Shown: piece by piece, positions 1-10,550 of the stretch
Numbering within the stretch: position 1 is the stretch's first letter
Layout of the letters: every line of letters starts with the position of its first letter
Assembly (NCBI GenBank): GCA_018398765.1
Contig: JAHBMJ010000567.1
Location: 1-45,119, forward strand
Direction of reading: 5' to 3'
Source of the DNA: Chromera velia
Lineage: Eukaryota; Sar; Chromeraceae
Length of the DNA stretch: 45,119 nt
Translations under genes and position numbers: made by a program
Notes under the pieces: generated by a model
Database searches by the model: none
The model's input: the letters and a program-made list of their open reading frames with translations, nothing else
What the model was told of the DNA's origin: nothing

Positions 1-686
1 TCACCTGCCCCGCCATGCCCCACCTTCTGTGAACAGTCGCTTTTTTATATGGTTGTTCTGTTTTCTCTTGCCTTACACTGCTGCTGACTATGATGCCCTC
101 ACACCGCTCACTGCTGCTGATTCTGCTACTCAAGCCCAGACCCCATTGAGATCGCTGATCCGTTGCTGACCATTAATTTTGGCTGTCTTTCTGCAGGCGC
201 ATAATGACTGCCCTGATACATAAGGGCACATCGATCACCTAATGTCTATATCACAAGTGTTTCTGCCTCTGCCATTCTTTGTTTGATGACAAATTAAAAA
301 AAATTAGAAACTGATTAATGATACCCTATGACGGAGTTGAATTCAATTGATATTGAAGTTAATTTTATTTAAGTTATAAAATGTTATAAGAAGATTTTAG
401 CTAGAATTTCAGAAGTTTAAGTATGTTTTGAGTTAGAGTTGAGAATAGTTTAGGCTTTATGAAGGTCATCATCTGGGTTGTCTTCATGACCTAACATTTT
501 TTTTCACCTAGAGCTCTCCAAACGGGGCGGTCCCCATTCACAGGGGTCTGATCTCCCTAGAACTTGAACGGGGGGGACCCCGTCGGATCTGGAGTCCTAA
601 GAGCTTGAACGCACCCCCCCCCCCTGTTATTACACTCCTATTACTTAACACAACATGAGTATAAGCGTCACAACAAATGGAGTTAA
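1..686. other. Intergenic, no gene recognised
   Basis: No exon or RNA gene could be supported here. Bases 290-500 are AT-rich. Bases 505-630 contain C- and G-homopolymer tracts. Short open frames on the minus strand show no recognisable motif. Confidence 0.5.
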
Positions 687-724
687 TTTTGTTCGCTTTC
701 CGGGCCATTCGTACGGAGTACGTT
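687..724. repeat. Fragment of GGAAAGCGAA repeat family (right end only)
   Basis: The segment carries the right-end signature of the family: CGCTTTCCGGGCCATT, a small hairpin (CGTACGGAGTACG) and a GTTAGAT tail. It matches the right ends of the complete copies at 29449-29661 and 40515-40727. No left end is present, so it is a fragment. Confidence 0.6.
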
Positions 725-761
725 AGATTTCCGGGGTAATGATGAAAATTGCGTGTGTCAT

Positions 762-1143
762 GGTCCTGGAAAGCGAAGCGGAGGGTACTTACAAAATAAA
801 AATACCCCAGTCCATGTACGCATGCAATGTCTTTCACCAAAAAAGGCTCCGGAAAGATCCTGCCCAAATGGTCCAGAAAAGCGTGAACCTGACTTCAACC
901 CGTCGCCATGCATGCGTGCGTCAGATATGGGTGGCCCCGGAAAGCGACCGCGAAAATTCTGAATTTGCGCTATGCGTGCGTCAGAGCTACCCCCGGGCTT
1001 TTTTCCCGGGGAAGGGGGGGTTCCGCGGCTTTTCCCGCGGGGGAGGGGGGGGATCGGCGCGACGGCTGGCCGGCGTGCGTCAATCGTGCAGTTCTCATTT
1101 TTCTTGCTTTCCGGGGCCGTTCGCAAGCTTGCTTGCGTCAGAT
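762..1143 (+). repeat. Modular GGAAAGCGAAG repeat, copy A
   Basis: This copy aligns with 32937-33293 and 43385-43726. It is built of blocks that begin near GGCCCCGGAAAGCGA and end near TGCGTCAGAT. It contains two perfect stem-loops with T-rich loops: CCCCGGG at 991-997 pairs with 1005-1011, and CCGCGG at 1023-1028 pairs with 1035-1040. It ends with CTTTCCGGGGCC followed by a CGCAAG/CTTGCG hairpin. It lies about 310 bases upstream of the large receptor gene's start codon. The open frames across it on both strands show no protein signature and are treated as non-coding. Confidence 0.7.
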
Positions 1144-1212
1144 GCAATCGGAGATTCAGCACGTACGTCGACATCCGAGGCCTCCCACCTCAACTCTTTG
1201 TAAGTGCCCCTC

Positions 1213-1240
1213 AGCTACGCTTTCCGGGCCATTTGTGAGA
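1213..1240. repeat. Short fragment of the CGCTTTCCGGGCC repeat end
   Basis: The segment ACGCTTTCCGGGCCATTTGTGA matches the right-end core of the family but lacks the hairpin and the TCAGAT tail. It sits just upstream of the first exon of the large gene. Confidence 0.45.
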
Positions 1241-1454
1241 CTCTGCAATCTTTTCGTTCCACGAGTTCCACAGCTGAATGAAGACTGAAAGAGAGGCTTG
1301 TGTTGTGGGAGGATGGTTGTGGTCTTGCTGCTGAGAGGCGCTGTGCTGTTCCTTGCGAAAGTGGATACAAAACGTAGCTTGAGTTCTTTGCTTGTGTCAG
1401 TTTTGTCATAGTTTGACGTCTCTTGTGATTCATGTGCTCTTTCTTGGTCGTCTA

Positions 1455-4400
1455 ATGTGGGGTGGAAGGCTGTGCGGCTTTCTGGTCCTCTGCTGGTCAA
1501 TTGCTCAATGTTATGGCCAGGAGCAGAGGCGCAAGAGGAGGATCGGTATTGGGGTCAGTCGAAAGAGATTCCGTCTCGCTCCACTTCTCTCTCACTCTCA
1601 GTGGGACAATGATCGAGCTATCGTGGTCGCTGGACCCTAGTCTTGTGTGAATTTCTTGCAGGTTATCACTGAGTGCTTCGAGAAAACGACATATCCCTTC
1701 GGCCTGAACACGGCATTTCGGGTGAGACTCAATGAAAGGAGGGTACAACAAAGAGAGACGGGAATACATATAAGGTTTAAAGCCACACTTTCGTTTGATG
1801 AACAAATGATGACACGATTGCGTGGAATCTAATACCTGATGGTGGATCTGCTCCCATGCTGAAAGTGAACCCTTGTGTGCTGACTTCAATTGTGTTTATG
1901 AGCACATATTTCTGCAGGACTTCAATCATACGAAGTATAATGGCACCGCTTTCGAGTTTGTCGTGGCGAATCTGCGTCACAAGTCAGTGAATCCGTGCCG
2001 CAATGTGCAGCCTTCCGTTTCTCATTTGTCTCCGCGCAACCTGCCCCACCGCCTGGCCCCTTCCGCCACTGCTCTCCCCTCTCAACATGCCCACCAACCT
2101 GCCTGTCCCTGAGTACACGCGCCGCACCCTGTTCTGGTGCAGTAGTTGCAAGGACGAAGAGGGAAACGACCCTCTGGAGGCCGCCGGAGTACTTCTCGCG
2201 ATGTTTTCGAAGGGCGTGTCGGCTGTGATCGGTCAGTCTTCCTGTCAGGCTCTAATTCTGCACGCTCATTACCAACGGATGAACCCAAGAGAGTTTGGCA
2301 CCAGCGTTCCTCGTTTTTCAGTTAATTGGATCAGCAAAGAGAATGCCAACAAATGTCATGAAGAAGTCGTTGCCGAGTGAGTCATGTTACAGCTGCTCTC
2401 TTTGGCGTTGTTATTCCCGCCCCCGTTTTCTTCAAACCTTTCCTCCTCCTTTTCATTCATTCATTCCGTCTCTCTCTGTGCACTGCTCCTTGCAGGACTC
2501 GTCGGATCGGCCGTGTAAGTCTCCTTTCCTACTTGTAGAGGGAAGTTGAAGGGAGGCGGGGGGGGGGAGCAGAAGTGAGACTAATCCAACTTTCTTCTTG
2601 TCCGCTTGCACATGTCGATCGCAAGACAGCTTCTTTCCGGGCGGAAATGGTCCAGATTTCTCTCTGTCCTGTTTCCAAGTCATGTCTGCCTTTTTGGTCG
2701 TCATCTCCCTCCACATCGTCTTTCGCTGTTCTCTTCATTCGGTTCATCCCTCTCTGAATTCGGTTCATCCCTCTCTTGCTCGCAGAGCGGTCCATCTGGT
2801 CCCTCTTGCGAATTCCCTGAACATCCCATTCCTCTCCACTGAAGCCACTCTGTCAGAACTGGAGAAAAATTTTAGCCCCGTGTTTTGGAGAGTGGGCGTC
2901 CCTTCTGACAGAGGAGAGGCTGCGGCTATCACAAAGGTCTTGGAGCATTTTGACTGGCAGGATTCTCGAAAAGCTCTGGTCTTCTCAGGAAAGTGAGTTT
3001 CGAACCTTGTGCGATAGTAATCGGATCTGCTTGCCTGTCCTGTAGCCCTCTTTCTTGTGTACTGTCTTTCTCTGCCTGCTTTCTGTCCATGCGTCGTTCG
3101 TTCTGTCGTTTGTTTTTCTTTTTCCGGTAGGGCTCTTTTTTTTTTTTCTCTGCGTGATGGAGGCGGATATGAGTTCGTGCAGAAACTCTTTTTTGTTTTA
3201 CCTTCCATCCCGCTCTGTCAACAATCAACTGGTTCTGTTTTCTCCTCTTTCAGCGTTGATTCGAGAGGACTTGCAAATGAGATCGAGACTGCCGGAGGAC
3301 AGGGGTACACCCGAATCCTCCTGCCAGAGACGGAGCTCCGGGGGGACGAGGGGGCAGTTGATGGAGGGAGTTCGGAGTTTGACAGCTTCAAGGAGAGGGC
3401 CACAAGGCTCCGGTCTGAGTTGATGAAAGTGAATGGGTGGCGATCCGATGGCGCGGCCTCCACAGACGATGTTGCGATTTTCCTTTTTCTTGCGGTGATG
3501 GAAGACGCGCGGCTGCTGTTGGAGGCTGCCAAGGCCGGAAACAAGGCAAAGAAAGGGGGGGGTCTTTGCTACGCAGACACCATTGGAGAGATCCCTTTTA
3601 ATGACGACTGGCCGGGTCTTCTGGACCGACCTGACGTTGCTGTGATTCTAAATGACGATTTGGTCAGGCAGTCAGTCAGTCCGTCAGCAAGGATGCGGGC
3701 AAGGAAAAGATTGAGTGTGAGGGGCGGTGGAGGAATCGGTGATTGGTCGTTCGAGTGTGCATGCAGTCAAGAAGCGGTGTGTGTTTTTTGGCCGATCGCC
3801 GCTCATCCAAGTCCCCCTTTTCTTCTCGTCCTGCTCCCTGTCCTCCTCACCTTTTCCACAGTTCCATCTCAATTTGTCTGCTGCTCGCTTCATCGTGTCT
3901 CCATGCAGGCTGCCAACCTGAGAACAGGGAGGCACCGGATGAAGCTGCTGAGCGATGCCCCCGAGGTTCTCAGGGGAATGCTCGGTGTGACGCCTCCGGG
4001 GGTCTCGAACATGTCCCCCGAGAGATTCGGAATTCCCAAAGCCCGTCTCGAGCTAGAGGGTGTAGGCACAGTAAAGATGAACGAATTGACCCCCAGAGTG
4101 TATGACCTCACTCTGCTCGTGATGACGGTCCTCGCAGAAGCCAGCAAAATAAAGGATGAGGGTCACTTCCAATACTCTCTCAGCAGTTTTAAACCCAGGT
4201 TGCACCTCATCACAGAGCCCTTGAATTCGTCTTCTGACATGCCATCGGATATTCGTCTCCGCAATCTCACCGAGGGCGGAGGTGCGATGTTCCATGACCC
4301 GATCAAGCCTTCCATCTTCCAGAGGTTGATGAAAGGAGGGGAAGGTGCTGACGGCTTCCGTGCCTATGACTTACTGAGTCTTGACAAAGAACCCATTCTC

Positions 4401-5140
4401 AAGAACAGTTAGTCTCTCTTTCTCTCTGTTTGTCTCTCTGCCCATCCACCTGTCTCCATCCCCGTGATTTCTCGGTCAACGAGTTTTCTTTCGCGGCAGC
4501 GTTTTCAAACATCCGGCTGCATGCTTTCCTTCTGGTCCTCTTGAGCTGGGACGAGCACAAAGGAATCGCTCTCTACCTCTCTGTCTCCCATTTTCTGTTT
4601 CCAAGATGACTCTTTCCTTTCCACTTCGCGATTACACGTATGCCCTCCCTCTCCATCTTTGATCCTTTCACCTCTCGGCTTGGATTCCGCTCGTGGCACC
4701 CGTCTGTCTCGCGTGACCATCGTCTCTTCCTTCTTGTTTCTGCAGGAACTGATTTTGCACTTCTGAACTTTCGGTCAGTCGTTCTGCCTACTCCTGCCTG
4801 CCTGCCTGTCTGCCTGTCTGCGTGAGGCCTTTCATGGTGCACGGTCTCTCTCCAGTCTACCTCTTTTGAAGATGCTTGTCGATTCGTTCGGTAGTTGCAA
4901 CGTGCCTGGCCGTCTGCCCCCCTCCGTGCAGTGTTTTTGGGTGTTCGACTCGCAGCTCCTTGGAGTTTGTGATGTCACGGGGAAAGCAGAAAGACTGAAG
5001 AGACGCGTAGCACTTGTCTATTTAGTGTCTTTGTTTCACTTCTTCCCCTTCTCTACACTTGCAGTTTCGAAGGGAAATCGTTCAACAAGACCCAACTGGC
5101 AACGATTCAGGGTGACCGAGGTCTCTCGAATCCCATCGAA
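1455..5140 (+). other. ANF-receptor-like (type I periplasmic-binding fold) domain of the giant gene
   Basis: This part spans exons 1-9 and the start of exon 10. After the signal peptide comes a first strand ending IGIGVITECFE. The joined exons then give GVSAVIG-LVGSAVAVHL, followed by PLANSLNIPFLSTEAT. This matches the family pattern in which a glycine-rich ligand-contact loop precedes an IP..S motif in class C GPCR and natriuretic-peptide receptor ectodomains. Later landmarks are FWRVGVPSDRGEAA, a helix ending LEHFDWQDSRKALVF, and near the end FEGKSFNKTQLATIQGDRG, resembling the F.G..G...FD..GDR motif of that fold. A 19-base microexon (2496-2514) encodes the glycine loop. The fold assignment rests on motifs read by eye. 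Confidence 0.7.
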
Positions 5141-8100
5141 CCGACGTTTGGGGGGAGTGACAACAACACGGTCCCTCCAAAGGACTGCATCGTGTGCGGA
5201 CAGCAGTGTCCTGCGTGCGGTGCCGATGGGGGAATGGTTGAGGAGGTGATTCGTGAGCTGATGGCTGACTGCCGAAACTGCAAGCTTGCGCTATCCGTCT
5301 GGAACAGTATGGAGCCGCAGGAAAGAGAGGGATGGGGAAAGATTCCTCTCTGGATGCGTCACTGCATTGACAAGGGGTTTGATATACGATATTTGGAGGA
5401 TGTGTGTCCGGGGTCTATGACCCTCTCGTCGGCCCCGTCTGAGGCCCAGAGAAGATTCGTGCAGATGGCAGACTTGACGGAGGCTGTGAAACAGGGGGAT
5501 AGTCTTCGCAGCGACCGTCTGCATTTCTGCTACTCGTGGGAGGCACTGAAATGTCTCAGTCCGAGTGACCACAGTCTTGAGGGAGGGTACGCTCTTCACC
5601 TCTCGACGATCGGTCTGTTTGGTCCTCTTCCTCAGTCTCTGTGGAGGTTGAAGTATGCTCAAACTATCGATCTGTCGAGAAACAACCTCGACGGCCCCCT
5701 GTTCAAAGAATACCCCAACCCCCCGAAACCCAGATTCCTGTCATCTTGCAACAAATTGGCGCGTGACGAGAGACTTCGTGTTTTGCGTCTGAGGGGTAAC
5801 AGGTTGCAGGGGTCTCTGCAGGGGTTGCGGGGTGTGACGGGAAATGGACTTCGTGAGCTGGACGTGTCTCGGAATCTGTTCTCGGGTCCCATTCCTGAGG
5901 ATCTCCTAACATTTCCGAACATCTCCGAAGGCCTAGATTTTGAGAGCAACAGATTCAATCACCCGATTCCTGACCCCAGCATGATGCTCCTTGAAAAGTG
6001 CGTGCCGAACCCCCACCTGGCCCGTCTCTCTTTCGGAGAGGCGTTCTCAACGGAAGATCAACGTGTTGCAGCAGAGAGTGGGAATCTACCAGTGAACCTT
6101 GTGAACCACCACATTGCGTCGATTCGGGTCCTCCGACTTGGCTCGGCAGGGCTCGGGGGGGACGGGCTCGAGAGGCTGAATTTTACACGTGCAGCCAGCC
6201 TGCAAGATCTGGATTTGAGGGGAAATCCGTTTACCCCAGGACTCCCCAACCGGTCAGTCGGTCCAGAAGTTTGGCTCTCTCCCCCTTTTCTGCACAATCT
6301 TTGTGCTTTCTTCCCCTTGCTTTCAGTTGCGCATTTAAATGTTTGGAGATGCAAGAGTCTATCGAGTCTGTTCATACAGAATTCTTTTTCTCTCTCTCTC
6401 TCTGTGCGCAGATTGATGACAAAAATGCTGGAGTTCTGCAAGGTGAGCGGCAACATGCCCGTCTCACTTGACGCACGCCAGTGGGGGTGTGCTCCCGGGA
6501 CTCGGCCACCGATATTTCGCGAGAAGGCATCCAAAAAGGGAGGTGCGTCAGACGATCTCTGCTCTGTCTTGCTGAAGAAGAGCTGGAGGTGTTCTGTGAA
6601 CGACGAAGACTGCACATACGAAGAAGAACTTCCCAGCTGTGCCATGTGCGCCCCGTGTGATCTTGGAGAGACTACTGAGGGGAGTGGGGGTGTGTGTTCT
6701 GCCTGCCCCGCGGGGAAGATGTCGAATGTGAACTTCACTCAGCTCCTGATGGAGAGCACAGAGTGCAGAGTGACCCCGAAGGGAGGCGCCTTTGTTGTGA
6801 AAGGGGTGGAACTCACAGAAGTCCCGTGCCGTGTTTGCGGCCACGGATTTTTTAGCCCCTCTGACGGTTCGTGTACCTGCACGCCCTGCTTTCCGGGGAC
6901 GTTCTCCGACGACAGCGGGAGTTCCTCCTGCCGTACGTGCCCCCCCGGAACGTTCGCTGACGGGTTCGCTTCAGATTCCTGCAAGCCCTGTCTCGAGTCT
7001 GCCTTGTGCGGGCCGACAGAGGCAGAGAGGTTGGAGGCCCAGAGGAACATCACCAGCATGGAAATTGCCTCCTGGGGCACCCAGTCGGACGTCCTTCAAG
7101 AGCGCCTCGCAGGCTTCAACGCGTCTGCCACAGACGCTTACAAGTACGGAGCTTGGGCAGGTCTTGCCGAGCTCAGAGAGAGTCAGTACAAGCATCTCAG
7201 GTCCATTTGCCCTTCTCCCCGTGAGGGGTTCCATGCGGTTGCTGTGAGAGATAATGAAGGTGTGAGCAGTAGTGCAGCCGAAAGACGGGGACCTGTTTCC
7301 CTATGTGCGTGTGTATATGACTGGCTCCGTTATGATGGGTTGGGGAGGGATGAGGATTTCTTTGAAGCAGCGTTGAAGGACATCGAAGAGCAAAAGGACA
7401 GGGAGGAGATCGGGGAAAGGGGAGAAATTCGCGGGTGCAACAGATTTTTTCAGAGCCTCAAGAAATCACGTTCTCAGACCCATGCCCCCATCGTTGAAGG
7501 CACATGCCCTGCTGCACAAGTTTGTGAGGGGTATTCCCAGAATTCCCTCTGCCATCTGGCGCTGGAAGAGTCTACCTCACCTCTTCAGGTCGGACAAGAG
7601 GAGATGGGGTTTCTCTGCGGGGCTGAGGACAGAAATCCCCGAGATTGGGGTGATTCGACTGACCTGAGCCTCTCCGATCTGCTGGCTGGGCGAGGTCTGC
7701 AGGTTCAGTGCCAGCATCGGGACTTTCTGCACTCCCAGTCCCTGTCCACCAATATGCAGGTCACGCAGAACATGATGGGGAGTGGTGAGCCCAGTGCTCA
7801 AGCCACCGCTGCGATCTCGAGAGCGGAGTCTGGCGGTGGGGTATCTGGGGCGTTTTTCTGGCGGTGCCCTTGGGGGGACACAGTGTGTGGTGTAGACAAC
7901 GAGTGTCTTTTGAAAACGACAGGGCCCTACTGTTCGCGTTGTGAAGAGGGGTACACGAGAAGTGCACTCAGCAGTGGATGCCAGTCATGCGATAAAGAGA
8001 GGGGGTGGCTGATCGCCAAGTTGATTTTGATTTTGATTTTCCTCGTTCTTGTGACCTCTCGGGTTGTCAAGTGCATTCTGACGGGTAGGGGTCGCATCAA

Positions 8101-10484
8101 AACAGCGGAGAGGAGCATGCAGGCAGCGGTGTTCAAAATCCTCACGACCTGGTTCGAGCTCTTCAGTCAGTCCGAAGCTGGTGGGGGAGCAGAGTGCTCG
8201 TCTTTTTGCGCTTGCGTCGTTTCATTTCTTTTCAGACAGCCGCAAGAATGTGACTCGGTGTTTATGTGGGACAGACTTTGCTGCTCTTGAAGCCGGGCTT
8301 ACTGAGGTGCTTTCATATGTTTACCTTTGTAAGAAGTGTTTTGCGAAGAGTCCTTCTCCGACTGTGATTCTCTGGATATGTCTGCTTTCCTCTGTCTTCA
8401 TTCACCCCATGCCCCCGTGCCCTCCTTCCTTTGTGTGTGCAGTCGTGAGCATGAAGCTGATGTTGGACAGTGTCGCCCACTACAGAAGTCTCCTGGAGAA
8501 GAACGGACCCTTCCTCCACGGTTTCGTGTCCTCCATCAGTCTGTCGGGAGGGGTGCCGATCCACCAGGTGTTCGACTCCCCCGTCACCTTCACCTTCGGA
8601 CTTGACTGCATCCCCGAGCTGAAGACGGCACTTGGAACGGACAGACCCGAACAGATTCACCTTATGGTAGCTCTGATGTTTCCACTCATGGCGCTTGCAA
8701 TTGCGTTCTCTGTTGCAGTGCTTGCTCAACTCTGTTGCCGCAGGGACTCCGAACGCAGACGTGCGGGGCTGAACCGACTTCTCTTGAGTCGAGAAGGTGC
8801 CATGTCTGCAGGGTCGTTATCAGGTAAAGAGTCGAGGGGCAGAGGTGCCACTCGAGACGGAGAGGGAGGAAGAAGGACGGTGTCTACAGATTCGTCCCTT
8901 TCGGCTGACGGCAGGGGCAGTGAGAGAGGCCGATCTCGGTCCCCCGTTCCCCCCCCCATGAAGTCTGAGTCGGAAGACCCTATCGACTTCGATCAGACAT
9001 CCGCTGATCTCGATATTGAAACAGGAGGCCGAGGGTGGAATGATCAAAGAGCAAACACCAGCCATTCGCTTCCCGGCGGCGGGTCTGTGACCCTCAGTCG
9101 CGCATGGACGGGGCCCATTGCGAAACCAGCCCAAAAAGCAAACGATGCAGTCCCAAATTTTCGCAGATCAGAGACGGTTGGTGAGGCAACCGTGATGTCG
9201 CAGAATTCGGACCTTTTATGCAATAGCATTCAGTCCGGTCGTTCCGGAAAGAACCTCAGCTTCTGGAGGACCCTCTTCCGTTCGAAGGCAAAGAGGGGAG
9301 GGGATTCTGTGACAGGGTCGAATCAACCGTCTGAAGCGGCCTCTTCCGTCTCTGGGACAGAGGGCAGGACTCAGAAAGCTTCCCCATGGGCCCGGTGGAG
9401 AAGCAGGGTGATGAACCGTTGCCTGAGTTCGTGGGTGGTTGTGCTCTTCCTCTCCCACCCCTGCTTGGCCCGTGAATTCTCGAGGAATGTCAGCTGTGTT
9501 CACGTGAACAGAGGGAACACCTTTGACAACGGAGACGGAAAGGGACGGCCCCTCTTCCTTGCCATGGACCCCAATCTCAGCTGCCACCACGGGCCCCACC
9601 AGAAGTGGTCAGTCACTCATTCCGTGATAGGCCTCAGAGTGTCCCTTTGTGTAGTGGCTCTCTCTCAGCTCTCCGGTCAAGTGGCAGAAATCAAGTCCCT
9701 GGGTTCACTGTGTCTTCCACGGAACTAAGACTGCGCCCCTGTGTTTCCTCTGAATTAATGATCCAATGCTTGTCCGTGCTTCTCTGTCAAAATGTTTTCT
9801 GCCCAATCTGTCATCTGACTTCTGCTTCTTCAACAGTGCCGCTCACCTGTCCGCTCTCGTGTTGCCGCACTATGCCCCGCTCTTTTCGCATCTGCCCGTG
9901 GTGCGGCTTTCTTTTGGCCTCATTTATCTGTCACATTAGATTTCCCCCCTTTTTTGTTCTACCTACAGGTACATCCTTGCTTGGATTGGACTGTTCGTTT
10001 GGACCATCGGGACTTTGACTGGGTTTGCCATCATTCTTCGGTCGATTCGTTTCCGTCTCCATGAAGACAGGGTCTTGACCCGTTTTGGGTTCCTGTACAG
10101 GTAGGTGAGCAGTGGGGTCTAAGAGTAGCAGTCTGCTGGTCTGATTGGTTTGGCCGAGTCTCTTTGGCATCCTGAGAAAACAATCATCCTTTTTCGGAAC
10201 TGCAGGCATCTGTGACAGCCAACATGTTGTGTCTTGCTTCATTCCCATGCTTTTGCTTTTCCATGCTTCTTTGGGTGTGCATCCTTTGTTATCTCCATCG
10301 GTCGTGTGGGCTTTTGCAGGCACTACAAACCCCGTTTGTTTGCCTGGGAGCTCTGGGCGATGTCGCGGAAGATTCTGGTTCTTCTCCCTCTCTGGATCCC
10401 CATGGTGTCTTCTTTGAGGACGACCCTCTGGCTGGTCATCGCGGTCGTGTTCCTTTGGGTCCATGGTCAGTCGTTGGATGGATC

Positions 10485-10550
<66 letters not shown>

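Noticed and set aside
758-1203. Overlapping open frames of 69-154 codons on both strands
   Set aside because: They lie in a repeat copy whose other copies carry differing frames, and they have no protein motif.
2322-2376. A possible exon reading KENANKCHEEVVA between TTTTCAG and GTGAGT
   Set aside because: Including it breaks the frame into the next exon. Joining 2143-2231 directly to 2496-2514 keeps phase and gives the expected glycine loop. It could still be a rare alternative exon.
3057-4412. A single 451-codon open frame
   Set aside because: It spans an intron (3663-3908) and intronic sequence before 3254; only 3254-3662 and 3909-4407 fit the domain.
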